Both the position numbers and the translations under genes were made by a program. A DNA stretch of 64,000 nt. Source: Parabacteroides chongii. GTDB taxonomy: Bacteria; Bacteroidota; Bacteroidia; Bacteroidales; Tannerellaceae. Shown here one piece after another: positions 51,658 through 61,612 of the stretch; position 1 is the stretch's first letter; the number at the start of each line of letters is the position of its first letter. The stretch lies in contig NZ_CP120849.1 in assembly GCF_029581355.1 (NCBI RefSeq), positions 1,148,501 through 1,212,500 on the forward strand, in the 5' to 3' direction. Below the pieces are notes generated by a model. That model ran no database searches. It was not told the DNA's origin and saw only the letters and a program-made list of their open reading frames with translations.

Positions 51658-52527
51658 ATGAAAAGAACTAATTATGTTTACTATGTATTAGTATGTATGT
51701 TACTGTGCTTTACAGCCTGCGATAAAGACAAGTCATCGATAGAAGATGAAATCCCGGCTGCAATCAAGAGTGATTTCTCTAAACGGTCTCCTTCGGCAGA
51801 GATCACTACTTTCAATAATTATTCAAATAACATTTTCCTAATAAATTATATTGACCAGGAGCAAAATGAGGCATCCACTTGGTACGAGAATGAGAACTGG
51901 GAAATGACCTATACGCAGATCAGCGATATTCAGCGACTCCCATTTGAAGTCCTGAATGCTTTTATGGGTACTCAATATCGTGATGCAAAAGACATAGAAA
52001 TATCTAAAACAGAGCGGACCGGAATAGACAAAGCCCTTTACATGATACACTTCCAGTATCGCTGGAAAGATGTAGAAAATGTAGAGCATTATGTTTTTAT
52101 CAGTGAGGACGGACTAGTTCTATCAACGTTCACATGGAAGCCTAACGACACACGATGGTTTGTAAAACTACCTCAAGATCACTTTGATTTTATTGCGAGA
52201 AAATATAACGGAGCTGAAATAAAAGGATATGTAAACAATGCCGGAGAACATGAATATTTCATCCTCCACAATGATACCGTCAAATATGTAACTTTCAGAG
52301 GGACTGTTTCCACTGATTGGGGTTTTTGGAAAGAAACAAGATACGAACTTAACAAAAACACGAAAATCCCGGATAATGTGGCTACGGCACTGACACATAT
52401 CGATCCGGATTTTACCTATACGAACCTCTATTATATAGAATCGAATGACGGGAACTGGTATTTCTTTCAGGACAAAACAAGGGATAACGAACTGGGCTAT
52501 AATATCAGCGAAGACACCGCAGAATGA
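51658..52527 (+). CDS. PepSY-like lipoprotein
   Basis: A 289-residue lipoprotein (LLCFTACDKD, residues 16-25). The first half, IKSDFSKRSPSAEITTFN...WYENENWEMTYTQI, has the form of the PepSY-like repeats of Bacteroidota. A second half (LPQDHFDFIARKYNGAEIKGY...) repeats it more loosely. Such proteins are surface or periplasmic and of unknown role. It stands alone between the Imm17-like gene and a convergent RNase R gene, with a strong terminator after it. Confidence 0.7.
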   Translation: MKRTNYVYYVLVCMLLCFTACDKDKSSIEDEIPAAIKSDFSKRSPSAEITTFNNYSNNIFLINYIDQEQNEASTWYENENWEMTYTQISDIQRLPFEVLNAFMGTQYRDAKDIEISKTERTGIDKALYMIHFQYRWKDVENVEHYVFISEDGLVLSTFTWKPNDTRWFVKLPQDHFDFIARKYNGAEIKGYVNNAGEHEYFILHNDTVKYVTFRGTVSTDWGFWKETRYELNKNTKIPDNVATALTHIDPDFTYTNLYYIESNDGNWYFFQDKTRDNELGYNISEDTAE

Positions 52528-52543
52528 CACCTTCCTTACAAAT

Positions 52544-52584
52544 AAAAAAGCCAACTAACTCATTATGGATTAGTTGGCTTTTTT
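52544..52584. terminator. Bidirectional terminator
   Basis: AAAAAGCCAACTAA...TTAGTTGGCTTTTTT is a perfect 14-bp-plus hairpin with an 11-base loop and T-runs on both strands. It lies 17 bases past the lipoprotein stop and 20 bases past the convergent rnr stop, so it serves both. Confidence 0.9.
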
Positions 52585-52603
52585 ATTTATTGTTATCCGG
52601 TTC

Positions 52604-54784
52604 TTACTCCATCAACATAAAGTCCAATTGCTTGCGTTCCAAATTTGCATTTGCGATCTTCACAGTCACCGGGTCACCCAGGCGGAAGCGACGTTTCTTG
52701 CGACGGCCGATCAGGCTGTATGTTTCTTCATCCATGTCGTAGAAATCGTCACCGAGATCACGGATAGGCACAAGCCCTTCACATTTATTCTCGTTCAGCT
52801 CCACGTATAACCCCCATTCCGTAACGCCGGAGATCACACCATCGAACACCATGCCCAGCTTATCCTGCATGAACTCGACCTGCTTGTATTTGATAGAAGC
52901 ACGTTCGGCATTTGCCGCCACCTGCTCCATCGTCGAGCAATGGTCGCATTTCTCTTCGTACTTCGCTTTTACCACGCTACGTCCGCCATCCAGATAGCGT
53001 TCCAGTAAACGATGCACCATCATATCCGGATAACGGCGGATAGGAGAAGTAAAATGCGTATAATATTCAAATGCCAGACCATAATGACCAATATTCTCTG
53101 TCGTATAACGGGCTTTCTGCATCGAACGGATAGCTAACGTCTCGATCAGGTTCTCTTCCGGTTTATCATGCACTTCATCCAGCAAACGGTTCAGATTGCG
53201 TGAAATATCTATCTTACTGCTTCCTTCCGTTTTCATCTTATAACCGAAGCGGCGGATAAAGGCGGCAAAGTTCTCCAGTTTGTCCGGATCGGGCAGGTCG
53301 TGGATACGGTAAACAAAGGTCTTCTTCGTCTTCCCTTTAGGTACTTTACCGACAAATTCAGCCACCGTACGGTTCGCCAGCAACATAAACTCTTCAATCA
53401 GTTTGTTGGCATCTTTCGATTCCTTAATATAGGTGCTGATCGGCTTTCCGGTCTCATCGATCTCGAAGCGAACTTCGAAGCGGTCGAAATTAACGGCTCC
53501 GTTTTGGAAACGTTTCTCCCGCAATTTTTTAGCCAACCGGTCCAATACCAGTATTTCATCTTTATAGTCACCTTCTCCCGTCTCGATCACCAGCTGTGCC
53601 TCCTCATACGTAAAACGGCGGTCACTCTTGATCACGGTACGTCCGATATGCGATTTCTTTACATTCGCCTCATCGTCCAGTTCAAAAACAGCAGAGAAAC
53701 ATAACTTCTCTTCATCCGGACGCAACGAACAGATCTGATTACACAAGCGTTCCGGCAACATCGGGATGGTACGGTCTACCAGATAAACAGATGTTGCCCG
53801 GCTTTCCGCCTCACGGTCGATCAGGCTTTCCGGTTTCACATAATGCGTTACATCAGCAATATGTACGCCCACTTCCCAAGAGCCGTTATCCAAATGGCGG
53901 ATAGACAAGGCATCATCGAAGTCCTTCGCATCTTTCGGGTCGATGGTGAAAGTCAGAATCTGACGGAAGTCCTCACGCTTGGCGATCTCTTCCTCAGGAA
54001 TGGCATCGGATATTTTATTTGCCGCTTTCTCCACATTCTCCGGATAGGTATACGGCAAACCGAACTCAGCCAGTATCGCATGCATCTCTGCCGTATTCTG
54101 ACCGGCTACACCCAAAATGTCAACTACTTCACCCAGCGGATTCTTGGCTTCATCGGGCCATTCCACGATACGGACAATAGCCTTATCGCCGTTCTTTCCG
54201 CCTTTCAGTTTGTCTTTCGGGATAAATATATCGTTGGCAAGTGTCTTGTTCTCGGTGATCAGGAAGGCAAAGCCTTTCGTCACTTGCAACTTACCGACAA
54301 ATGTCTTTTTCTGACTTTCCAGCACCTCGATCACTTCGGCTTCCGGTTCAGCTCCCTTGCGTTTAGCAAACAACTGCACCTTCACCTTGTCGCCGTCCAT
54401 CGCATGTCCGGAATTTCGTTCTGCCACGAAAACCGGCGCACCACCGTCTTCCGGTATAAACGAGTTCTTCCCGTTGCTCCGACGTCCGAATGTTCCGATT
54501 GCAGTCGTACCGAGACCGTTATAGCGATAACGTCCGCGGTCTATTTCTGTAATAAAGTTCTCGGCAGAAAGATCATACAGCAGGTCTACCACCTGTAGTT
54601 TCTGTACCTGGCTTTCCACGCCGATCAGTTTGCTTATTTGTTTATAGTTAAATGGTTCCTTGGGAGAGGATTGAAAGACAGACATCACAGAATGAAGCAT
54701 AGCTTCTTTCTTCATACGTTTTGCCTTATTCTTTTTCGGTTTATTTTCTTTATTATCCTTCTTCCCGGATTTGTTTTTCGTCAT
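52604..54784 (-). CDS. rnr: Ribonuclease R
   Basis: A 726-residue 3'-5' exoribonuclease. It has a basic Lys-rich lead (residues 1-30), a winged-helix or cold-shock region (YNGLGTTAIGTFGRRSNGKNSF), the RNB domain with active-site Asp cluster DPKDAKDFDDALS and HIADVTHYV, then RRYPDMMVHRLL and a C-terminal S1 domain (VFDGVISGVTEWGLYVELNE). RNase R degrades structured RNA. A short very basic C-terminal stretch (GRRKKRRFRLGD) precedes the end. It is the sole gene between the terminator and the SMP-30 gene. Confidence 0.95.
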   Translation of the reverse strand: MTKNKSGKKDNKENKPKKNKAKRMKKEAMLHSVMSVFQSSPKEPFNYKQISKLIGVESQVQKLQVVDLLYDLSAENFITEIDRGRYRYNGLGTTAIGTFGRRSNGKNSFIPEDGGAPVFVAERNSGHAMDGDKVKVQLFAKRKGAEPEAEVIEVLESQKKTFVGKLQVTKGFAFLITENKTLANDIFIPKDKLKGGKNGDKAIVRIVEWPDEAKNPLGEVVDILGVAGQNTAEMHAILAEFGLPYTYPENVEKAANKISDAIPEEEIAKREDFRQILTFTIDPKDAKDFDDALSIRHLDNGSWEVGVHIADVTHYVKPESLIDREAESRATSVYLVDRTIPMLPERLCNQICSLRPDEEKLCFSAVFELDDEANVKKSHIGRTVIKSDRRFTYEEAQLVIETGEGDYKDEILVLDRLAKKLREKRFQNGAVNFDRFEVRFEIDETGKPISTYIKESKDANKLIEEFMLLANRTVAEFVGKVPKGKTKKTFVYRIHDLPDPDKLENFAAFIRRFGYKMKTEGSSKIDISRNLNRLLDEVHDKPEENLIETLAIRSMQKARYTTENIGHYGLAFEYYTHFTSPIRRYPDMMVHRLLERYLDGGRSVVKAKYEEKCDHCSTMEQVAANAERASIKYKQVEFMQDKLGMVFDGVISGVTEWGLYVELNENKCEGLVPIRDLGDDFYDMDEETYSLIGRRKKRRFRLGDPVTVKIANANLERKQLDFMLME

Positions 54785-54889
54785 ATATATCTTGTTATTT
54801 AATGAGAGAATCTCTTCCCTCCTGCAAAATAAACAATTATAACCTGTATTTTGTTTACAAACAGATTAAATGATTGCTTATTCTGTCTG

Positions 54890-55837
54890 TTACTTAAATT
54901 TGTAAGGCTTCGGTCCGCTTGTTCCGGGTTTACAAACAAAAAGACTGCCGCTAAGAGGGTATTCTTCCAATTGTTCCTTCGAAAGTCCGGCCCGTGCCGT
55001 TGTAATGTAGAGCGTATCCATATCCTTGCCCCCGAATGCACAGGAAGCGACGTTAGGAGCCGGAACTTCTACTTTTGCCAGCAGCTCGCCCGTGTAAGGG
55101 CAATAGCAGTACACACCGAAACCGCCCCATTGAGCCACCCATAAATTATCGTTGCCATCGATTGTCATTCCGTCAGGAGCACCCGAACCCGCCGGCAATG
55201 TGACAGCAATACCATCGAACAGGATCTCTCCCGACTTTTCATCATACCGGTAACGAGCCACCTTACCGGTCGGAGTATCATTATAATACATATACTTTTT
55301 ATTCGCCGACCAAACAATCCCGTTAGAAATAGTCACCGCCTTCAACTTGGTCGTCACCGTACCGTCAGAATCAACTGTGTATAATGTCCCTGCATCTTTA
55401 GGAGCACCAAAACCCATTGTCCCTATCCACAAACGGCCAGCCGGATCACATTTGCCGTCGTTGCATCTGACTTTCCCCTCATGGTCGGGAATCGGAGCTA
55501 CCGACGACAGACTTCCGTCATTCAGATTCACCCGTACAATCTCATCTTGAAGAGAAACGACAACCGTACTGTCTGTCTCCGGCACGACAGTCGAAACCAT
55601 GCGATCAAATTCCCATGTTTTACAATCCTGCTTATCCGGATAATATTCATACAACGTCTGCCCTTCAATGTCTACCCAGAATAACGTATTCCTGTCCGGA
55701 TGCCAGATAGAGCCTTCGCCGGTTGTTGCTTCCGCTTTAAATGCCAGGTCCGAATGAAGTTCTTTCGGAGTAAATTTACATGATGAGCCCGTGATAAGAG
55801 GTACTGTCAACATAATTATTTTGATTAAGTTTTTCAT
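54890..55837 (-). CDS. SMP-30/gluconolactonase-like lipoprotein
   Basis: A 315-residue lipoprotein (lipobox TGSSCKF) with a six-bladed SMP-30/LRE propeller: GEGSIWHPDRNTLFWVDIEG (metal-ligand Glu), RCNDGKCDPAGRLWIGTMG, ISNGIVWSANKKYMYYNDT and SGAPDGMTIDGNDNLWVAQWGG. The family includes gluconolactonases and related sugar lactone hydrolases; the exact substrate is unknown. It is likely periplasmic or surface-exposed. It precedes rnr by 105 bases in the same direction. No dehydrogenase partner is nearby, so a lactonase role is only a possibility. Confidence 0.85.
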   Translation of the reverse strand: MKNLIKIIMLTVPLITGSSCKFTPKELHSDLAFKAEATTGEGSIWHPDRNTLFWVDIEGQTLYEYYPDKQDCKTWEFDRMVSTVVPETDSTVVVSLQDEIVRVNLNDGSLSSVAPIPDHEGKVRCNDGKCDPAGRLWIGTMGFGAPKDAGTLYTVDSDGTVTTKLKAVTISNGIVWSANKKYMYYNDTPTGKVARYRYDEKSGEILFDGIAVTLPAGSGAPDGMTIDGNDNLWVAQWGGFGVYCYCPYTGELLAKVEVPAPNVASCAFGGKDMDTLYITTARAGLSKEQLEEYPLSGSLFVCKPGTSGPKPYKFK

Positions 55838-56013
55838 GGTGAATAATCTATTTCGCGCCTGTTATACATGCAAATATAATGGTAATTTAACAATCCTAGC
55901 TAAGAACAGCCAATTAATTACCCAAAAGAGGAGACTATTTATCCATATCGCATCCGGACAGGACACCGGGCCGGTTGGAGGTAGCTGCCGGAGTTGCCGG
56001 AATTTCCTGCTTA

Positions 56014-56118
56014 GGAAACTCCGGTTTCCCAGGCAGGAAACTCTAGTTCCCTCCGCAGGAAATTACAGTTCCCCGCGCAGGGAACTGGAGTTTCCAAAGC
56101 AAGGAACTACGAGGAAAC
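56014..56118. repeat. Palindrome array with 22-bp spacing
   Basis: Near-palindromic units begin at 56014 (GGAAACTCCGGTTTCC), 56036 (GGAAACTCTAGTTCC), 56058 (GGAAATTACAGTTCC), 56081 (GGAACTGGAGTTTCC) and 56103 (GGAACTACGAGGAAAC, degenerate): a step of 22, 22, 23 and 22 bases. A shorter GGAATTTCC lies at 55999. Linkers are 6-8 bases and differ. The array fills the 474-base gap between the SMP-30-like and acetyltransferase genes together with a small hairpin at 56209-56223 (GGTCTC acc GAGACC). Confidence 0.8.
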
Positions 56119-56282
56119 TGTAATAAACTGGGAATCTGCCCACTAAGCATTTTCACAAAGTCCCTGTTGTAAAGGACTAAATCCGGCATATTTAAAAGTC
56201 GGAAAACAGGTCTCACCGAGACCTAAACGACTAATTAACAAATTAACTAAGTAGCGGATTATTAAGTAACGAATTAATTGTG

Positions 56283-56290
56283 TAAATTTG
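56283..56290 (+). promoter_or_regulatory. -7 box for the acetyltransferase gene
   Basis: TAAATTTG fits TAnnTTTG, 22 bases before the ATG at 56312. Upstream lie AT-rich near-repeats of TAATTAACAAATTAACTAAG. No clear TTTG -33. Confidence 0.5.
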
Positions 56291-56311
56291 CCGTTCTAAT
56301 TAAATGAACCA

Positions 56312-57442
56312 ATGAGCGTAGTAATTAAAGAAGTTACCAGCAAAAAGGAACTGAAGAAATTCGTTAAGTTCAATATTGATTTATACAAAGGTAACCCCTA
56401 TCATATACCGGGATTGATCGAAGAGGAGATGGTTACACTGGATAAGAAAAAGAATCCGGCATTCGAAGTTTGCGATGCCGTCTATTTTCTTGCCTATAAG
56501 GATGATAAGATTGTCGGCCGTATTGCCGGAATGATCAATCGTCGCAGTAACGAAGTGTGGAACCAGGAACGTGCCCGCTTCGGTTTCCTTGATTTCATCG
56601 ATGATGCCGAGGTAGTCGATGCCCTGTTCGGTGCTGTTGAAAAATGGGCGAAAGAACAAGGGATGAAGGAGATACACGGGCCGATGGGATTTACCGATAT
56701 GGATCATGAAGGGATGCTGATCGAAGGATTCGACCAACTCGGGACGATGGCTGCGATTTACAATTATCCTTATTACCCGAAACATATGGAACGTATCGGC
56801 TATGAGAAAGATCAGGACTGGCACGAGTTCAAGATATATATACCGGAAGGTATTCCCGAAAAACATCAACGTATCGGAGAGATCGTTAAAAAGAAATACG
56901 GCTTGAAAACCATGAAGTTCAAAAACACAAAGGAGATATGGCCGTATGCACAGAAGATATTCGAAACTTTGAATGCTGCTTACGCTCCATTGTACGGTTT
57001 TGCTCCGCTGACACAGAAGCAGATCGATTATTATGTGAAGCAGTATATCCCGATGATCCGTCTGGATCTGGTGACTCTTATTATCCGGGAAGAAGACGAT
57101 ACGGTAGTAGGTTTTGGAATTTCGCTGCCCAGTCTCTCGCATGCTATGCAGAAGGCAAAAGGACATTTGTTTCCTTTCGGATGGATACATCTGCTGAAAG
57201 CATTGAAAACGAAACCGAAAGTGATCGACCTGTATCTGACAGGCGTATTGCCGGAATATCAGAATAAAGGGGTAAATGCGTTGCTGTTCAACGATCTTAT
57301 TCCCGTATATATCAATCTGGGAGTCGAATATGCCGAAAGTAACCCGGAGTTGGCAAGCAACAATGCCGTACAGGCCCAATGGGATTATTTCAAGCGTGAA
57401 CACCATAAGACAAGAAGAGCTTTTATCAAAAAATTAAAATAA
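56312..57442 (+). CDS. GNAT-family N-acetyltransferase-like protein
   Basis: A 376-residue protein with a likely GNAT fold. The middle has GRIAGMINRRSNEVW, FGFLDFIDDAEVVDALF and MGFTDMDHEGMLIEGF; the C-terminal part has TGVLPEYQNKGVNALLF (close to the acetyl-CoA-binding Q/RxxGxG/A motif) and YAESNPELASNNAVQAQW. It matches a Bacteroidota family of long acetyltransferase-like proteins whose substrate is not known. It starts a plus-strand run with topoisomerase and coaD, 9 bases before the former. Confidence 0.8.
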   Translation: MSVVIKEVTSKKELKKFVKFNIDLYKGNPYHIPGLIEEEMVTLDKKKNPAFEVCDAVYFLAYKDDKIVGRIAGMINRRSNEVWNQERARFGFLDFIDDAEVVDALFGAVEKWAKEQGMKEIHGPMGFTDMDHEGMLIEGFDQLGTMAAIYNYPYYPKHMERIGYEKDQDWHEFKIYIPEGIPEKHQRIGEIVKKKYGLKTMKFKNTKEIWPYAQKIFETLNAAYAPLYGFAPLTQKQIDYYVKQYIPMIRLDLVTLIIREEDDTVVGFGISLPSLSHAMQKAKGHLFPFGWIHLLKALKTKPKVIDLYLTGVLPEYQNKGVNALLFNDLIPVYINLGVEYAESNPELASNNAVQAQWDYFKREHHKTRRAFIKKLK

Positions 57443-57451
57443 GGATTTTCT

Positions 57452-59317
57452 ATGGAAGAACTGAATTCAACAATGCAACAACCGACAGCGTATAATGACG
57501 ACGATATCAAGACGCTGGATTGGATGGAACATATCCGCCGGCGCCCAGGTATGTATATTGGTAAATTGGGAGATGGCAGCTATGCGGATGATGGTATCTA
57601 TGTATTGCTGAAAGAGGTACTCGACAACTCTATCGACGAATACATGATGGGGTATGGCAAAACCATAGAAGTGACCGTGGAAGAAGGAACCGTCTCTGTC
57701 AGGGACTATGGCCGCGGTGTTCCTCTGGGAAAGGTGGTCGACGTTTCCAGCAAGATGAATACAGGTGCCAAGTACGACAGTAAGGCTTTTAAAAAGTCTG
57801 TCGGACTGAACGGTGTCGGTATCAAAGCCGTGAACGCCCTGAGCAGTTATTTCCTGATCACCAGTTTCCGTGACGGAGAATGCAAGCGGGTCGAATACAA
57901 CAAGGCAATCATCACCGAAGAATCCGGTATCCAGCCGACTACCGAAGCAAACGGGACGCTAACCTATTTCATTCCCGACAAAGAGATTTTCAAGGAATAC
58001 CAGTATAAGGACGAGTTTATCGAGAGCCTTCTGAAGAATTATGTCTTTCTAAACTCGGGTCTGACCATTATGTACAACGGGAAAAAGTTCCACTCACGTA
58101 ACGGACTGGTCGACCTGTTGAATGAAAATATGACCACCGAACCTCTCTATCCGATCATCCACCTGAACGGAGAAGACATCGAGGTGGTTATCACCCATAG
58201 CAATCAATACGGCGAAGAATATTACTCTTTCGTGAACGGTCAGTACACGACACAGGGAGGAACGCATCTTTCCGCTTTCCGTGAAACGCTGGGACGTGTC
58301 ATTAAAGAGTATTACAACAAGAACTTCGAATATTCGGATATCCGTGCGGGTATCGTTGCCGCCATCAGCATCAAGGTAGAAGAGCCGGTGTTCGAGAGCC
58401 AGACAAAAACCAAGCTGGGTTCCAAAGATATAGGTCCCGAAGGTCCGACTGTGGCTAAATTTGTCGGTGACTTTATCAAGAAAGAGCTGGATAACTATCT
58501 CCATAAGAACACCGATACTTCAGAAGCGTTGCTGCGTAAGATACTGGAGTCGGAAAAAGAACGCAAGGCCATTGCCGGCGTAACCAAACTGGCACGCGAA
58601 AGAGCCAAAAAGGCGAACCTGCATAATAAGAAACTGCGTGACTGTCGTATCCACCTGAATGATGCCAAAGGCGACCGTACGGAAGAAAGTTGCATCTTCA
58701 TCACCGAGGGTGACTCGGCAAGCGGATCCATCACGAAGAGCCGCGACCCGAACCTGCAGGCTGTTTTCAGTTTGCGCGGTAAGCCGCTCAACAGTTTCGG
58801 CCTGACTAAAAAGATCGTTTACGAAAATGAAGAGTTCAACCTGCTGCAAGCCGCTCTGAATATTGAAGACGGCCTGGAAGGTCTGAGATATAACAAAGTC
58901 ATTATTGCTACCGATGCCGATGTCGACGGTATGCACATCCGCCTGTTGCTGATCACTTTCTTTTTGCAGTTCTTCCCCGACCTGATCAAACGGAATCATG
59001 TCTATATCCTGCAAACTCCGCTTTTCCGTGTACGTAACAAGCAAAAGACGTATTATTGCTATTCGGAAGAAGAACGGCTGGCAGCCATCCAGGCTGTCGG
59101 AAAGAATCCGGAGATTACCCGATTCAAAGGTTTGGGAGAAATCTCACCGGACGAGTTCCGCAACTTTATCGGCAAAGACATGCGTCTCGACCCGGTAACA
59201 ATGAAAAAAGAAGACCTGGTGAAAGATATGCTTGAATTTTATATGGGTAAGAACACCATGGAAAGACAGAACTTTATCATCGATAACCTGGTTGTAGAAG
59301 AGGACGTTGTTAATTGA
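57452..59317 (+). CDS. parE: Type IIA topoisomerase subunit B (ParE/topoisomerase IV)
   Basis: A 621-residue protein with the GHKL ATPase part ([39 protein letters not shown]), a transducer region and the TOPRIM domain ([12 protein letters not shown] ~418-430, [11 protein letters not shown]) plus the C-terminal [12 protein letters not shown] part. The length (about 620) favours ParE over GyrB (about 650 or more in this phylum). Its stop codon (TGA at 59315) lies inside the repeat element at 59312-59424. The partner parC is not in the window. Confidence 0.9.
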   Translation: MEELNSTMQQPTAYNDDDIKTLDWMEHIRRRPGMYIGKLGDGSYADDGIYVLLKEVLDNSIDEYMMGYGKTIEVTVEEGTVSVRDYGRGVPLGKVVDVSSKMNTGAKYDSKAFKKSVGLNGVGIKAVNALSSYFLITSFRDGECKRVEYNKAIITEESGIQPTTEANGTLTYFIPDKEIFKEYQYKDEFIESLLKNYVFLNSGLTIMYNGKKFHSRNGLVDLLNENMTTEPLYPIIHLNGEDIEVVITHSNQYGEEYYSFVNGQYTTQGGTHLSAFRETLGRVIKEYYNKNFEYSDIRAGIVAAISIKVEEPVFESQTKTKLGSKDIGPEGPTVAKFVGDFIKKELDNYLHKNTDTSEALLRKILESEKERKAIAGVTKLARERAKKANLHNKKLRDCRIHLNDAKGDRTEESCIFITEGDSASGSITKSRDPNLQAVFSLRGKPLNSFGLTKKIVYENEEFNLLQAALNIEDGLEGLRYNKVIIATDADVDGMHIRLLLITFFLQFFPDLIKRNHVYILQTPLFRVRNKQKTYYCYSEEERLAAIQAVGKNPEITRFKGLGEISPDEFRNFIGKDMRLDPVTMKKEDLVKDMLEFYMGKNTMERQNFIIDNLVVEEDVVN

Positions 59318-59424
59318 CAATGGACAATTGACAATGAAATATAAATAATGGAAAAGAATATAACAGACAAGAATATGGATACCTCTCCCGATAATTGTCA
59401 ATTGTCAATTGTCAATTGTCAATT
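59312..59424. repeat. Inverted (GACAATT)/(AATTGTC) repeat spanning parE end and coaD start
   Basis: The left part at 59312-59335 is AATTGACAATGGACAATTGACAAT. The right part at 59393-59420 is four perfect 7-base units of AATTGTC, then AATT. The left is near the reverse complement of the right. The element supplies the parE stop codon and 10 codons of the annotated coaD start. Confidence 0.85.
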
Positions 59425-59884
59425 AAATAAGCGTATCGCCTTGTTCCCCGGAACATTCGATCCTTTTACGATCGGACATCAGTCACTGGTAAGCCGCGGG
59501 CTGGCACTGGTCGACGAGATCATTATTTCTATCGGTATCAACGACAAGAAACAGACCTACTTCTCACTCGAAAAACGGGTCGAAGCCATCCGCAGTCTCT
59601 ATAAAGACGAACCGCGGGTAAAAGTAATGTCGTACGATTCGTTGACCGTCGATTTTGCCAAAGAAGTCGGTGCCGGTTTTATCATGCGCGGCATCCGTAC
59701 CGTCAACGATTTCGAATACGAGAAGAGCATCGCCGATGTCAACCGTAAACTGAGCGGCATCGAAACGTTCATTCTCTTTACAGAGCCTGAACATACGCAC
59801 ATCAGTTCCAGCATTGTACGCGAACTGCTGCGGTATGGCAAAGATATTTCACTGTTCGTTCCGAAGGGAACCAACTTATATTGA
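59348..59884 (+). CDS. coaD: Phosphopantetheine adenylyltransferase with a repeat-derived N-terminal extension
   Basis: A 178-residue protein. The CoaD body starts at about residue 28 with [21 protein letters not shown] (the nucleotidyl-transferase T/HxGH signature), followed by [41 protein letters not shown] and [15 protein letters not shown]. CoaD makes dephospho-CoA. The first ~27 residues have no counterpart in the family: the codons for [13 protein letters not shown] are the 7-base AATTGTC repeat, where the shift of a 7-base unit through a 3-base code gives changing residues. Starts at 59348 or 59375 are the only ATG choices upstream of the fold; an alternative start codon nearer the fold is possible. 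It is 2 bases from overlapping the next gene's extended frame. Confidence 0.9.
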   Translation: MEKNITDKNMDTSPDNCQLSIVNCQLNKRIALFPGTFDPFTIGHQSLVSRGLALVDEIIISIGINDKKQTYFSLEKRVEAIRSLYKDEPRVKVMSYDSLTVDFAKEVGAGFIMRGIRTVNDFEYEKSIADVNRKLSGIETFILFTEPEHTHISSSIVRELLRYGKDISLFVPKGTNLY

Positions 59885-59907
59885 CTATTTACGAAACAAA
59901 AATTAAA

Positions 59908-61497
59908 ATGAAACGAATCGTAGTATCCCTGCTTGTCCTGATGGTCGCCATCACGACGGCAGTGGCCCAGAAACCGAATCCCGATGCCCGTAAATTATCC
60001 ATGGCGTTATATGCCATCTCGAATCTCTATGTAGATCCGGTGGATGATTCCAAGCTGGTGGAAGATGCGATCATCGGCATGCTGGAAAAACTGGACCCGC
60101 ATTCCAACTATATGGATCCGGAAGAGACAAAAGAGATGACTGAACCGTTGCAAGGCAACTTTGACGGTATCGGTATCCAGTTCAATATGCTGACAGATAC
60201 ATTATATGTTATCCAGGTAATCCCCGGCGGTCCTTCCGAAAAGGTTGGTCTGGTAGCCGGCGACCGTATCATCATGGTCGACGATACATTGATCGCCGGT
60301 GTTAAAATGAAAACGACTGACATCATGAAACGCCTGCGCGGACCGAAAGGGACCGAGGTCAGCATAAAGGTGTTGCGTAATAAGAATCCGGAGCTGATCG
60401 AATTCAAGATCATCCGTGGTAAGATCCCTGTAACCAGCCTGGATGCCGCCTATATGGCAGACAAGCAGACCGGCTATATCAAGCTGAACCGTTTTGCCGC
60501 CTCCTCAGCAGACGAGTTCCGTGACGCTCTTGCCAAGCTGAAGAAACAGGGAATGAAGAACCTGATCCTCGACCTGCAAGGAAATGGCGGAGGCTATCTC
60601 AATATCGCTATCGAACTGGCGGATGAATTTCTAGATAAAGACAAACTGATCGTTTACACAGAAGGAAACAAACAACCGCGTGATGAAGCAAAGTCAACGG
60701 TAAAAGGAAACTTTGAAGAAGGCCGCCTGGTCATTATGGTAGACGAATCGTCGGCTTCTGCCAGCGAGATCCTGTCCGGTGCCGTACAAGACTGGGACCG
60801 TGGTGTAGTTGTCGGTCGCCGCACATTCGGTAAAGGACTGGTTCAGAAACCAATCCCTATGCCGGATGGTTCAATGATCCGTCTGACAGTAGCCCGTTAT
60901 TACACACCTACCGGACGAAGTATCCAGAAACATTATGAGAACGGTAAACTGGAGGACTACCAGCACGACCTGATCGACCGCTATAATCGTGGCGAACTGA
61001 TGAGTGCCGACAGCATCCATTTCCCTGATTCAATGAAATACAATACACTGGAGACTAAACGTATCGTTTACGGCGGCGGCGGTATCATGCCCGACGTATT
61101 TATCCCTGTAGACACAACCCGCTATACCGATTACCACCGTAATCTGGTAGCCAGCGGACTGGTGAACCGTGTTTCCATGAGTTATCTGGACCGCAACCGT
61201 GCCGCGATGACCAAGAATTATCCGAAGTTCAGCCAGTACAAGAAAGATTTCGTTGTTCCTGAAGAGACATTACAGGAATTGATCGAACTGGGCAAAGGTG
61301 AGAAGATCGAGTTCAACGAAGAACAATACAATCGTTCCAAGCCACTTATCACTCTTCAGATAAAGGCTCTGATCGCCCGCGACCTGTACGATATGGCCGA
61401 ATATTTCCAGATCATCAACGACGATAATCCCAGTTTCAAGGAAGCTCTCCGCATCATCAATGACGAGGCTGTTTATAATAAGGAGCTGGGGAAGTAG
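59908..61497 (+). CDS. S41 C-terminal processing protease
   Basis: A 529-residue secreted protein (signal ending TAVAQ). An N-terminal helical part, a PDZ domain (~85-170: IPGGPSEKVGLVAGDRIIMVD) and an S41 protease domain follow, with the catalytic Ser in DESSASASEILSGA (~283) and Lys in RTFGKGLVQKP (~308). CtpA-type enzymes cut C-terminal ends of periplasmic proteins. The C-terminal ~150 residues (GGGIMPDVFIPVD and onward) are family-typical. ATG 59908 is chosen over an in-frame TTG at 59881 that overlaps the coaD stop. Confidence 0.93.
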   Translation: MKRIVVSLLVLMVAITTAVAQKPNPDARKLSMALYAISNLYVDPVDDSKLVEDAIIGMLEKLDPHSNYMDPEETKEMTEPLQGNFDGIGIQFNMLTDTLYVIQVIPGGPSEKVGLVAGDRIIMVDDTLIAGVKMKTTDIMKRLRGPKGTEVSIKVLRNKNPELIEFKIIRGKIPVTSLDAAYMADKQTGYIKLNRFAASSADEFRDALAKLKKQGMKNLILDLQGNGGGYLNIAIELADEFLDKDKLIVYTEGNKQPRDEAKSTVKGNFEEGRLVIMVDESSASASEILSGAVQDWDRGVVVGRRTFGKGLVQKPIPMPDGSMIRLTVARYYTPTGRSIQKHYENGKLEDYQHDLIDRYNRGELMSADSIHFPDSMKYNTLETKRIVYGGGGIMPDVFIPVDTTRYTDYHRNLVASGLVNRVSMSYLDRNRAAMTKNYPKFSQYKKDFVVPEETLQELIELGKGEKIEFNEEQYNRSKPLITLQIKALIARDLYDMAEYFQIINDDNPSFKEALRIINDEAVYNKELGK

Positions 61498-61533
61498 AAA
61501 TAATTCGAAGAAGAAGATATTTCCCGTATTATA

Positions 61534-61580
61534 AAAATAGAACCGACAAAGAATATAAATCTTTGTCGGTTCTATTTTTT
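61534..61580. terminator. Terminator between the S41 protease and GH29 genes
   Basis: AAAATAGAACCGACAAAGA...TCTTTGTCGGTTCTATTTTTTT is a perfect 18-bp hairpin with a 7-base loop and a T-run. It serves the plus-strand protease gene and, being symmetrical, probably also the convergent fucosidase gene. Confidence 0.9.
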
Positions 61581-61612
61581 TAGTAAGCCGGAAGCCATTC
61601 AATCTTTTTATG

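Noticed and set aside
56014..56118. CRISPR-like array
   Set aside because: Repeats are short, imperfect dyads with 6-8-base linkers. There are no spacers of usual length and no cas genes.
56381..57406. 341-codon open frame on the minus strand across the acetyltransferase gene
   Set aside because: It is the antisense shadow of a well-supported gene, with no recognisable motif, start signal or domain.
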